From assembly GCA_008015325.1 (NCBI GenBank), contig SSFI01000088.1, positions 1 to 58,017 of the forward strand: a DNA stretch of 58,017 nucleotides. The letters run 5' to 3'. This DNA is from Rheinheimera sp. GTDB lineage: Bacteria > Pseudomonadota > Gammaproteobacteria > Enterobacterales > Alteromonadaceae. Positions 17,380 through 28,300 of the stretch are shown here, piece after piece (position 1 is the stretch's first letter; each line of letters opens with the position of its first letter). The translations under genes were made by a program, and so were the position numbers. Under the pieces are notes generated by a model. That model did no database searches, had not been told where the DNA came from, and worked only from the letters and a program-made list of their open reading frames with translations.

Positions 17380-18670
17380 TTTGTAGCTCCATTTCTGCAG
17401 GACTCGGGTCCCATAATAAGCGCGGATCAAAACTCATCGCCGCCAGCATCGTCACTATCACCACGGCGGCAAACACAAAAGTCGCAGCACCCGGATATAC
17501 ACCGACCAGACTGTCAAACCGTACCAGCGCGGCCAGAATCGCCACCACCAGCACGTCAACCATCGACCAGCGGCCAATCCAGTCCACCACCGGGTAAATC
17601 CAGGTGCCGTGTTTACTGCGCTCAGACAGCGGTAAGGTGGTCAGATAACATAACCAAAACATCACGACGATTTTAACAATTGGTACCACCACGCTCGCCA
17701 GCAACACCACAATCGCCACCGGATAAGCGCCGTCCGCCCACATCAACAAAATACCGCTGATAATGGTCGATTCGATGCTGTCGCCAAGCGACACCGTCTC
17801 CATCATGGTCAGTAAATTCGCCGGAATATATAAAATGGTCGCAGTGACCAACAGCGCGATGGTTTTCTGCACGCTGGCCGGAATGCGCGCCCGGACTTTG
17901 CTGCCACAGCGGCTGCAGCGTGCCTCCGCCAGCGGCACTAAGGCGGTGCAGCACTGACAGACTTTCAGTTGCTGGCTAAGGCCAGTCAAACCTGCCATAG
18001 CACCGGATACCGGCTGCGGTGCCGGCGCGATGCGCGACCAGAGTTCATGCCGGTCGACGACCTGAAAAGTGCGCAGATGCAGCAGGCAAAAACCGCAAAA
18101 GGCCCAAAAACTCATGCCCAGCGTCAGCTCAAAATGGGTCAGCAGTTTGACAAAACTAACCAGCAGCCCCATCAGAAAAATATCGACCATGCTCCACGGC
18201 TTCAGCGCATACAGCAGACGCGCTATCTGCACTAAGGCCGGCAACTGGTAAAACATGCCCAATTTCAAATAGATAATGGCCATCATACAAAAAGCCGGAA
18301 TGGCCTGGATAAACAGCCACACTAACACCGCCAGCCAGGGATAATCTTCATCCAGTAATACAGCTGACGTATCGAGAAAGGTCATGTCGCGATGGCTGCC
18401 GGCCGCATCCATGCCGACAAATGGAAACAGATTAGTCAGCACCAACATAAAAAGTGCGGATAAGGCGTATAAAATCGGCCTTAACGCCGATTCACGTTGC
18501 CGGGCGTCCAGTTCATGGCCACAGCGGCTGCAATGCGCTTCTTCGCCATCGGCCAGCGCCGGCAGATGTTGCAATAAATCACAATAGCGGCACAGCACCA
18601 GCTCCGCGGGCGCCACAGGCGGCGCGGCGACCGGAGCCACCGCTTCGTCTGACACCAGGCTGGCAGACAC
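17345..18670 (-). CDS. pqiA: PqiA, inner-membrane partner of PqiB
   Basis: A 441-residue inner-membrane protein with two repeated halves. Each starts with a cysteine zinc-ribbon (LCRYCDLLQHL...HCSRCGHEL and VCQCCTALVPL...RCSRCGSKV) followed by four hydrophobic helices. This is the PqiA/YebS layout. It likely hands lipids to or from the PqiB tunnel. The start GTG 18670 lies six bases after the glnB stop; a second GTG at 18655 is possible. Expression is therefore tied to glnB or to a promoter inside it. Confidence 0.92.
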   Translation of the reverse strand: MSASLVSDEAVAPVAAPPVAPAELVLCRYCDLLQHLPALADGEEAHCSRCGHELDARQRESALRPILYALSALFMLVLTNLFPFVGMDAAGSHRDMTFLDTSAVLLDEDYPWLAVLVWLFIQAIPAFCMMAIIYLKLGMFYQLPALVQIARLLYALKPWSMVDIFLMGLLVSFVKLLTHFELTLGMSFWAFCGFCLLHLRTFQVVDRHELWSRIAPAPQPVSGAMAGLTGLSQQLKVCQCCTALVPLAEARCSRCGSKVRARIPASVQKTIALLVTATILYIPANLLTMMETVSLGDSIESTIISGILLMWADGAYPVAIVVLLASVVVPIVKIVVMFWLCYLTTLPLSERSKHGTWIYPVVDWIGRWSMVDVLVVAILAALVRFDSLVGVYPGAATFVFAAVVIVTMLAAMSFDPRLLWDPSPAEMELQSDKQSGTGHST

Positions 18671-18675
18671 TGGCT

Positions 18676-20645
<1,970 letters not shown>

Positions 20646-20676
20646 ATCAGGGTGCCTGTACAACAACTTGGGCGCT

Positions 20677-20705
20677 ATGGTAGCGATTTTTCGCTGTTTT
20701 CTCAA
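20677..20705 (-). promoter_or_regulatory. Probable nadE promoter
   Basis: On the minus strand TTGAGA (20700-20705) is followed after 17 bases by TACCAT (20677-20682), about 30 bases before the nadE start codon. The next genes on the strand (glnB, pqiABC) have no obvious promoter of their own in the short gaps. Confidence 0.5.
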
Positions 20706-20831
20706 ACCACAGTGGGCCCGGATTGCCGGAATGGCCCGAGAATTCTGCTACCGCATGCCGACTTGCAAGCCCGCAACCTCACGACTAAGGTAAACAAGTG
20801 TCTTCACGGAACCGAAACACAGGAGCATGCC

Positions 20832-21350
20832 ATGGAACTGCCACAATCAAGTCCCCCCCCCGTACCCGCTGTTCACGGATTTTCATTAACAGAACTGATG
20901 GTCTGTCTGGCCATTTTCGCTGTGATGTCGCTGTTAGCCCTGCCCAGTCTGGCTGAACTGTTTGCCCGGCAACAGGCGGAAAGTTTTATACAGCAATTTC
21001 GCCAGCAACTCAGTTACGCCAGAGTGCAGGCGGTGAGTCTGGGTAGCATAGTCACAGTCTGCCCGCGTCAGCTACAACAATGTGACGGGCGCTGGAGTGA
21101 GACGCCGGTGCAAATCTTTGATGCAACGCCAGGAAGCACAGTGCTGAAACAAATCGATGCGTTAAAGCCCAACCACCGCCTGTATTACAACAGAGAACTG
21201 CTGGAGTTTCGGGCCGATGGCAGTCTGAACGCGCTGCAAAATGGCACTTTTATTTATTGCGTGGCGCAATATCGCTGGCACGCCAGCCTGAGTGTCAGTC
21301 AGAGCGGGCGCAGCCAGCTGCAATGGCATGAAATGCCTTGTCCCTATTAA
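20832..21350 (+). CDS. FimT/GspH-type minor pilin of pilus set 1
   Basis: A 172-residue prepilin. After a 16-residue polar leader the cleavage and helix motif HG|FSLTELMVCLAIFAVMSL is canonical, with Glu5 present. The rest has the GspH/FimT style (QQFRQQLSYARVQAVSLGS, VTVCPRQLQQCDG). FimT/FimU proteins sit at the tip-initiating minor pilin complex. AGGAG lies upstream of ATG 20832. It faces the last gene of set 1 (stop codons overlap by 4 bases), so set 1 is a full set in which fimT has been turned round. Confidence 0.85.
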   Translation: MELPQSSPPPVPAVHGFSLTELMVCLAIFAVMSLLALPSLAELFARQQAESFIQQFRQQLSYARVQAVSLGSIVTVCPRQLQQCDGRWSETPVQIFDATPGSTVLKQIDALKPNHRLYYNRELLEFRADGSLNALQNGTFIYCVAQYRWHASLSVSQSGRSQLQWHEMPCPY

Positions 21351-21751
21351 AAATGCCAGCAATCGGCCGTGGGGCTGCTGAGTTTCTGGCCAGTCTGGTC
21401 CAGCCGAAACCACTGACAGGCAACATCTTTGCGCTGTGGCCCAACCGCTTCGGCCTGCAGCAGAAAGCCTTGCGCTGCAGCCACAGCCGAGATCTTATAG
21501 CGCCCGCTGGCCGTCAGATAGCTGTCGTCCGGTGCGGCCAGAGATGACAAAGCTGCAGTGTAGTGTTGCTGTTCCAGATAATATTGCTGCTGCAATACGG
21601 CAAGACGCAGTAATTCCTGCGTTGCTTCAAAGCGATAGCTGTTCAGTACCTGCTGCTGATAGCCGGGCATAATCATCGCCAGCAAGATACCAAACAGCGC
21701 CACCACCACCATCATTTCAACCAGAACAAAAGCGGAAGCGGTGGTTTTCAT
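21347..21751 (-). CDS. PilE-like minor pilin of set 1 with Ala at the cleavage site
   Basis: A 134-residue prepilin with leader MKTTASA and mature start FVLVEMMVVVALFGILLAMI. Glu5 is present but the residue before the cut is Ala instead of Gly; Ala is known to be tolerated by PilD in Pseudomonas pilin. The body has the PilE style: YQQQVLNSYRFEATQELLRLAVLQQQYYLEQQHY and two cysteines near the end (VACQWF, ADCWHF) for the C-terminal loop. The start ATG overlaps the stop of the upstream PilY1-like gene, so the genes are coupled. Confidence 0.85.
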   Translation of the reverse strand: MKTTASAFVLVEMMVVVALFGILLAMIMPGYQQQVLNSYRFEATQELLRLAVLQQQYYLEQQHYTAALSSLAAPDDSYLTASGRYKISAVAAAQGFLLQAEAVGPQRKDVACQWFRLDQTGQKLSSPTADCWHF

Positions 21752-23103
21752 CAGTACACCTGCTCGCGCCGAAACACGGCAATAGTCTCTTGACCTTGTA
21801 AATGTCGCGGAGTTAACAGCTCAGTACACATCAGACAAGCCGGGTCCAGTGTTACTAAACGGGGAAAAACCGGCACAGCACCCGACCACAGCTGCAGCTC
21901 CTGCGCCGTCTGTACAAGTCGGAGCGGTGCGCGAGTGGGTAGTGCAAGGCGGATTACAGGCTCGTCGTAGGCTGCAGTGCCGCTATAGAGCTGCAGTGCC
22001 AGAATTTGATCATAAGCCGCGTCGCCGGCACAGCCGGTGTCCGCTTTGAGCGGCAGATACAGGACACCTGCCAGCACTTTGGCACGGCTTAACGGCGCCT
22101 CAGCAAGTTCGGTGTACCAACCAGCTTTGATTAAATCAGGAGCCATTGCCACATCAGCAAAGGTCAGCGGTTGTTGCATATTTGTGCCGCGCCGCAACAC
22201 CAACAGCCGGTAGTCAGCGCCTGAACGCGCCAGGATCACAAAAACTTCACCTTCGTACCAGCCGGCCGTGGTCTGCCAGCGGGCAGCAAAATGCTGCAGA
22301 CTGCCGCTGAAATCCCAGCCACTGCTTTGTAAATCTGCAACCAGACTTGCCTGCCAGCCACTACCAGCCTGCCAGTCAAATTGCCACAACGCGCCTTGTT
22401 GGCTGAGCAAATAGAGCCGTTCGGCCAGTCCGTCCTGATTCGGATCTGCCGCCAGCGGCAGCAAAGCAAAGACACCAGTGGTTGCCGGCAGCGACAATTG
22501 GCGTGGCAAGCCGCTGTGGGCATCAAACAAACGGATCGGCACCTGCGCATCACCCGGTAACAACAGCCATTCCCTGGCCGAATCGTCGGCAAGCCGTTGT
22601 GGTGTTAACTGCTCTGAGCGCCAGGGTGTCGCAGACGGCTGATAGCTGGTCGTCCATTCGGGTTGCCACTGCAGTGGAGCTAAAGTTAATCGGACAGCCC
22701 GAAGGATAGCGGTAGCTTCATCCTGCCAATATAAGCTGAACGTCGGCGCGCCCCTGCTGCCAGCAACACTGTGCATTCCCCAAAAAGCAGCATGCGAGGG
22801 CGCAGCAGCAGATGCCTCACTGGTCTGTGGCACCAATTGCTGTGGGACTATTTGTAAAGACGGCGCGCTATCCGCGCTAAAACTGAAATACCGGGCATTG
22901 AATTGCACCCTGTCATACAGCGGATGTCCGCTCAATGGCCTGCTGAGATATGATGGCGCATGGCCGGCAGCACAGCCAGTCAGCAAATTCAGCACGGGCT
23001 GCAGTTGCAAAGTACCAGTCGATGTTTCCTGCCAGACTTCAGCCGTCACCGTTGCTGTCATCAGACTGCCAACGGCGGCAGCCCATACCAAACGATTCTT
23101 CAT
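21751..23103 (-). CDS. Short PilY1-like beta-propeller protein of set 1
   Basis: A 450-residue secreted protein with signal peptide MKNRLVWAAAVGSLMTATVTA. It sits in the pilY1 slot between pilX- and pilE-like genes. The central segment DPNQDGLAERLYLLSQQGALWQFDW (residues about 218-245) parallels the calcium-loop strand of full PilY1. The equivalent in the neighbouring PilY1 starts DADGNTDWVYGGD and ends VWKFDL. So it appears to be the C-terminal propeller alone. No von Willebrand domain or MIDAS motif is present. The function is inferred from position and this motif; overall similarity is low. A pilus-tip adhesin or assembly factor of a dedicated pilus is likely. Confidence 0.6.
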   Translation of the reverse strand: MKNRLVWAAAVGSLMTATVTAEVWQETSTGTLQLQPVLNLLTGCAAGHAPSYLSRPLSGHPLYDRVQFNARYFSFSADSAPSLQIVPQQLVPQTSEASAAAPSHAAFWGMHSVAGSRGAPTFSLYWQDEATAILRAVRLTLAPLQWQPEWTTSYQPSATPWRSEQLTPQRLADDSAREWLLLPGDAQVPIRLFDAHSGLPRQLSLPATTGVFALLPLAADPNQDGLAERLYLLSQQGALWQFDWQAGSGWQASLVADLQSSGWDFSGSLQHFAARWQTTAGWYEGEVFVILARSGADYRLLVLRRGTNMQQPLTFADVAMAPDLIKAGWYTELAEAPLSRAKVLAGVLYLPLKADTGCAGDAAYDQILALQLYSGTAAYDEPVIRLALPTRAPLRLVQTAQELQLWSGAVPVFPRLVTLDPACLMCTELLTPRHLQGQETIAVFRREQVY

Positions 23104-23444
23104 AATTCCCCTCCTTGGGTTCGTGGGTCGATTTGCCAGGTCAGGATGACACCAGCATCACTATCGGTTTTGAGATCAGTGTTGACTGCACGCCTGAGCT
23201 GACAGGTCTGCCAGGCAGAAGGCCACTGACTGAATTGTGGCGGGCAAGGCACTGGCAGCACTTGCGCCGCGGCACCTGCCGATGTTTGCGGCAGCTGCGG
23301 GGTTACAGGCCTCTGCTTTTGCCACAACACAGCCTGATTAAACTGCGCACTGAGCGCTGTCAGCGTTAAAGCGGCAAGCGCCAGCGCGCTGCACAGCAAG
23401 CCGAATAACAAGCACATCACCAGCACAAATCCTTTTGTACACAT
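23100..23444 (-). CDS. PilX/GspK-like minor pilin of set 1
   Basis: A very short (114 residues) prepilin: leader MCTKG, then FVLVMCLLFGLLCSALALAA and a short soluble part with two cysteines (PCPPQFSQWPSAWQTC). Position 5 of the mature helix is Met rather than Glu, which is usual for PilX/GspK types. The soluble domain is much smaller than in the PilX of set 2 (164 residues). The stop overlaps the start of the PilY1-like gene as ATGA. Confidence 0.65.
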   Translation of the reverse strand: MCTKGFVLVMCLLFGLLCSALALAALTLTALSAQFNQAVLWQKQRPVTPQLPQTSAGAAAQVLPVPCPPQFSQWPSAWQTCQLRRAVNTDLKTDSDAGVILTWQIDPRTQGGEL

Positions 23445-23465
23445 TAGAGTGGCTCCTGCTGCAGG

Positions 23466-24407
23466 CTATGGAAATGACACAGAACTGCTGATTAGCAAAC
23501 GCCGGTAGGGGTCGCCCGGTGCCTGAAAACGCCGCAGCCCAAGCTGATATTGCTGCTGATTGCGATAGCCGGTTTCAGCTTGCAGCGCACGCAGCAACAC
23601 AAAATAACGTACCTGGCTGATGCGATGAGGCTGACGCCATTGTGCAGCAGTCAGCTGGCTTGCCGGCAGAAACTGTTCAGCATAGCCATCGCCGTCCAGA
23701 TCCAGGCCTATTTCAAACACCAGTAACTCGACACCGTCGAGCACTGCGTGAGTGTCCACCACAAAACTGCCCTGCGCGTTTCGAATCAAACGCTTGCGCA
23801 TCAATGCCGGAGTCCCGGCACCGACCAGAGCCTGGCCGGCCACATAATATAATTCGTGTACATAAGGCCAATACCAGGACTGGACGTCTAATCCGGCATC
23901 GTTGCTGCTGACAAAGCGACCCTGCCAGCCTGTTTGCTGCAGATAAGCACGGTTATTGCGAAGGTCAGCCAGCGATACAGGATCTCCGGCCAGATGCTTC
24001 AGTTGAATAAAGTCGGATTGATTGCTGGCGTTGGTAAGACAGGCCGGTGTCAGAGCGCTGCCGACAGTACCGGCGAAAAATGGCAGCCATTGTCGGGTGG
24101 TCGTTGGGAAACTGCCACTATCGGGTGCAGCACTGGGACAATCGCCGGATACTGGCACTGAAGAGGGTACCAGCTGTCCATGCGGCAAACCGGCCCAAAA
24201 CTGGCTGTTACTGAGTTCACGCTGTAACAAAGCGTGCAGTTGCACTGCAGTCTGTTGCAGCAACGTCAGCTGGCTGTGCTGGCGAAACGCCTGCCACTGA
24301 ATCACCAGCGCACTGCTGAACATCAGCAACAACAATGCAGATAACAGCAAAACCACCATCTGCTGGACTAACAAAAAGCCTTGCTGCAGTGGAAAGCGCC
24401 GGCTCAT
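23466..24407 (-). CDS. PilW-like minor pilin of set 1, Glu5 replaced by Gln
   Basis: A 313-residue prepilin of PilW size. The leader MSRRFPLQQG is followed by FLLVQQMVVLLLSALLLLMF, so the nearly invariant Glu5 of PilW proteins is Gln. The soluble part keeps PilW-type elements (QLHALLQRELSNSQFWAG; HAVLDGVELLVFEIGLDLDG; VRYFVLLRALQAET). It starts inside the pilV-like stop (ATGA) and is separated from pilX by 21 bases. Confidence 0.75.
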   Translation of the reverse strand: MSRRFPLQQGFLLVQQMVVLLLSALLLLMFSSALVIQWQAFRQHSQLTLLQQTAVQLHALLQRELSNSQFWAGLPHGQLVPSSVPVSGDCPSAAPDSGSFPTTTRQWLPFFAGTVGSALTPACLTNASNQSDFIQLKHLAGDPVSLADLRNNRAYLQQTGWQGRFVSSNDAGLDVQSWYWPYVHELYYVAGQALVGAGTPALMRKRLIRNAQGSFVVDTHAVLDGVELLVFEIGLDLDGDGYAEQFLPASQLTAAQWRQPHRISQVRYFVLLRALQAETGYRNQQQYQLGLRRFQAPGDPYRRLLISSSVSFP

Positions 24408-24853
24408 TCGGAAAGCTCCAGCATCACCTGGCGACGTCCACTGTTACCGCCACAGCGCTGTCGCGGATCTGCAGCAGGAACCACGGCACTTTTCCAGCTT
24501 AAGATCAGGCGGCGCTTAGTGGCGGCGGTTTCAGTACAGAGTTCGGGATCTTTGAGCCGCAGACCCGGTCCCTGCGTCAACATAGCCGCTGCGGATTGTA
24601 AATGCTGTATGGTTAAAGCGTCACAACCCGGGCAAGCGGCAAGGGTCGCTGCCACTGATTGCCCCGGCACAAAGCGACGGCTGTCGGTACTGTGACTGAT
24701 ATCAATTAACAGATGCATCGCTGTCATCTGTTCAAGGCTGACCTGAAAACTGCGGCGGGCAAACCACTGGCAGCTGAGCGCCGATAATAACAACAGGCAA
24801 CTCAGTGCTAAGGCCAATAAGGTTTCCAGTAAACTAAATCCTTTAGTAAACAC
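24404..24853 (-). CDS. PilV-like minor pilin of set 1
   Basis: A 149-residue prepilin with leader MFTKG and mature FSLLETLLALALSCLLLLSA, canonical with Glu5. The PilV-type pattern GFSLLET is the same as in the other two sets. The soluble part has paired cysteines (LAACPGCDAL). It is the first gene of set 1 on the minus strand and lies 59 AT-rich bases after the pilE of set 2, with no clear terminator, so read-through from set 2 is possible. Confidence 0.75.
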   Translation of the reverse strand: MFTKGFSLLETLLALALSCLLLLSALSCQWFARRSFQVSLEQMTAMHLLIDISHSTDSRRFVPGQSVAATLAACPGCDALTIQHLQSAAAMLTQGPGLRLKDPELCTETAATKRRLILSWKSAVVPAADPRQRCGGNSGRRQVMLELSE

Positions 24854-24912
24854 AGGTATATCCTTACACCTGAAATTTACATTTAATTTAACTTAAATTT
24901 TCAAATATGCCA

Positions 24913-25338
24913 CTAACCCCAGCATTTTTTGATCTGGTCGGGTGTGCTGTCCCCGGCGGCACTGCGCACCCCAGCCTCATTGATGGTCAGAGTTCCACAG
25001 GCTGTATCGCCGCTTTGTGCGCCTTTGGGCGCTGCAGAGATGGTGTAACTTTGTGCGGCTACCGAGAGGTCGAAGGTATAAGTGGCATTCAGTGTCTGCT
25101 GACATGTCGTAGCCGGCAGCGCTGTGGCCACACCGTTATTGAGGTTGTATACCATACTGGTGGTATACACTCGTTCCATAAATTGAGACAGCTCGACTAG
25201 GCAAGCACCAGCCACAGCCCGGCGGTTGCCATTGAGATAATTCTGGTAAGAAGGCACCGCCACAGCGAGCAGGATACCCGCAACCGCAACCGCAACCATC
25301 AGTTCCATCAGACTAAAACCCCGTTGTTCAGACTGCAT
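24913..25338 (-). CDS. pilE: PilE-type minor pilin of set 2
   Basis: A 141-residue prepilin with leader MQSEQRG and mature FSLMELMVAVAVAGILLAVA, then VPSYQNYLNGNRRAVAGACL, which is typical of PilE minor pilins. C-terminal loop cysteines are visible (TACGTL, KKCWG). It is the last gene of the canonical cluster fimT-pilV-pilW-pilX-pilY1-pilE, in the order found in Pseudomonas aeruginosa. In that species PilE links the priming complex to the major pilin. Confidence 0.9.
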   Translation of the reverse strand: MQSEQRGFSLMELMVAVAVAGILLAVAVPSYQNYLNGNRRAVAGACLVELSQFMERVYTTSMVYNLNNGVATALPATTCQQTLNATYTFDLSVAAQSYTISAAPKGAQSGDTACGTLTINEAGVRSAAGDSTPDQIKKCWG

Positions 25339-25348
25339 ATTTCACCTG

Positions 25349-28300
25349 TTAATTCGTCAGTTCACGCCAGGACTGCATGCCGACATTGCGCGTCGGATCT
25401 ATAGCCCGGGATTCGATGCAACCGCCTTCGCAGTTGTTAAAACTCTTGATCAGTTCACCCACTTTCGCCAGACGGGTAACCGAGTTCAGACTGCTGACTT
25501 TAATGCCACTGACGACAGTCGGGTTACCGGCCACGCTGACTTTGTCGTTTGCATCAAATTCGTTGTTGTTATCAATATCAAAAAAGGTCTTTTTCAGCCG
25601 ACCGCCGGTGTAAGGCGAAACCACCATCAGATAACCGGAACCGCTGGGATTACAGACGTTAGTATCCGGAATAGTGGTATTCATCACCAGCTCAGGCCCG
25701 ACCATCAGCGGCATATCAACAATTCGTTCGCGGGTGTCGATTAAATCCATGTACCAGCCTTTTTTGCCGAGCGTCATGTTATTGACTTCAGTGATCACCC
25801 GCTGGTTTCCGACGTTGGTCATAGTCCGGCTTTCCAGTTCAGTGCGGCCACTGATGGTCGCGCCGTCGATCAGACCATACCAGGTCTGCTGGTCATTATT
25901 GCTCGGGTCGTTGACATTCAGATAACGGCCGGTGCCGAAGAACAGCCAGACTTTGCCTGTGGTCGGTTCCACACTGGACAACACCCCACCAGTGATCATC
26001 TGCCGCGTACCACTGCCATTTTTCGCCTGAAACAGCGGCTGTCCGCTGTAAGCAATATTCCAGGCAGACGTAGACGCAGCCGACAGGTCAAACTTCCAGA
26101 CATAACCTAACATGTCACCACCGTAGACCCAATCGGTATTGCCGTCCGCATCAACATCCAGCAAGTTCACTTCCGCCATGCCATTCGGATCACCGGCACT
26201 GCCCTGGCCGGTCGCGAGTTGTTTGACGATATTTCCGGTTGCAATATCAATCACCAATAATCCCGATTGATTGGTGCTGTTGTTGTAGCCATAGCCGGCA
26301 ATAATCACCCATTGACCGGATTCAGTCCGAGTGACCTGCGGCGTGCCGAGGTAAGCGCCTAATTCATTGAAAGATTTATCCCATAACACTTTACTTGGCG
26401 TGATACTGGCGGGATCCGTCACATCAATAACAAACATACTGTTGCCGCCACGCCCCTGCCCACCAATCAGCAGGCTCTTCCAGCTGCCGCCGACATAGAC
26501 GTCCGCCACCACCGGTGAACCGTCCACCGAGAATTTATGGCTGTAGTTGGGTTCTGAGTACTTTTTCAGTACGTTCACAGTTTCGGAGGGCAAAGGGGCC
26601 ATCACCGCTTTGGGAATATAAGCAAAGACTTCCACGCCAGTCTCGGCATTAAATCCATGCAACATACCGTCATTAGAACCAACATAAAGCATAGGTGTGC
26701 GTGATTTCGCCGGGCCTTCAATAAAACTGCGATAGGTCGAAGCGCCCGTCCAGTTGTACCTGTGGTAGCTCAGATCATAAGGGGCTTCCACCAGTTCTGG
26801 CGAAGAGTTCACCAGATCGCCGAGGATCTTTCCACGATTACGGTAAATACCCCCCGGATTGCGTTTTTCCAGCGTGGTGTCGCCGCGGATATAATCAAGC
26901 ACTGTGCTGACATTGCTCAGCGCGGTTTTTTCCGCCGTGGACAAGTTACTCCAGATAAAACTTTTGGCCGCGCCGCTGTCTGCACCATAGAGTAAATTTC
27001 TGCTGTCAGAGGCCGGCAGCACATCACCGGCTTTCCAGATGGGTGTGGTAGTGTCATCAGTGTCATAAGCCCACAGGTCGCCGCTCCATTCACCGGCGAC
27101 ATAACGCGCCTGATACAGATTCGACTCGGATTGCAGCGAGTTAATCGCAGTTGCCGCAATATTGGACGAGGTACCAATCCGTTCGGCGATAGCGCTCAGG
27201 GTGTCGGCTAAGCCCTGTGAAAACGCCACCGGATCGCTGGCAGCGAAAAAGCCACCGCGGCCATTGACCGAGGCATGCAACAAGTCATCGATTTTGCCCG
27301 GATCTGTACTGGTGCTGGGCCAGTTGATACTGGCACCGCTGCTGATAGCGTTAAAAGCCGTGGTTGGATTGATTGAACCCTGCACACCAAAACCGACACC
27401 AAAGGTGACCATATGTTGCCAGAATGCCGGGTTTGCGGCTGAAGTCGGCACGGTATTTTCCATTTTTTTCGCGGCAGACCAGCTGGCATCGGCGTCGTTT
27501 TTCCAATAGTTCATCGCAATATCAGCCAGTGTATGCTGGGTACTGAAAGCAAATGGGCTTTTTGGCGTGTAGGTATAAGTTTTACCTTTTGGCCCGGTGA
27601 TGGTCGTGCCGGCACTGTTGTCGTGTTCACCGCCCTGGTTGCTGTCATTGTAATATCCATCGGTCATCAGGATGGTAAAGCTCTGACGGCATTCCAGCAG
27701 CGCGGATGACGAGGTCGCCGGGTCCACCCGCCATGGCTCTTCAGTTCTGAAGTAGTTACCGGCACTGATTAATGCACTGCGCAGCGGGGTGCCGCCAGAA
27801 TCTGGCGGCAAGGTATACAACCAGTTAAAAAACGCGGTTCTGTTGCTGCCGCTAAATTGGCGCACCCCAACTTTCGACGCCATCTCATTGATGGAACCAT
27901 AACCAACCCGCATTGCCGTACCTTGCTGGTGAAAGGCACTGCCGATCCCGGCTTTGGCGGCAAGCAAACGGGTGCGGTGATAGGAAAACCAGTTGGCAAA
28001 GTTTTGCTGTTCTTCTGGAGTGATCAGGCTTTTTTCCGTGTAACAGGAGTCGCTGTAGACGCTGTTGATACAACCCGTGGTGTAAGTGTAATAAAATGCC
28101 GGGCTCACTGCTGCACCGGGGCTGATTGCAAACACAGTTTTGGCACCAGTCCCCACACTGCCCGCCGCCATGATAGCCCGGTAGCTGGTACCGAGATTAA
28201 CAGTGGTTGAGGTCGCGATATAACCATCTATCCGTGCCGCACCGAAACTGGCCGGGCCATAGGTCGTGCCATCGGCCTTGGACGGCACCGGATAAGTTAC

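Noticed and set aside
24854-24912. Inverted repeat CAGGT / ACCTG between pilus sets 1 and 2 as a terminator
   Set aside because: The stem is only five bases with a ten-base loop and no T-run, too weak to claim termination.
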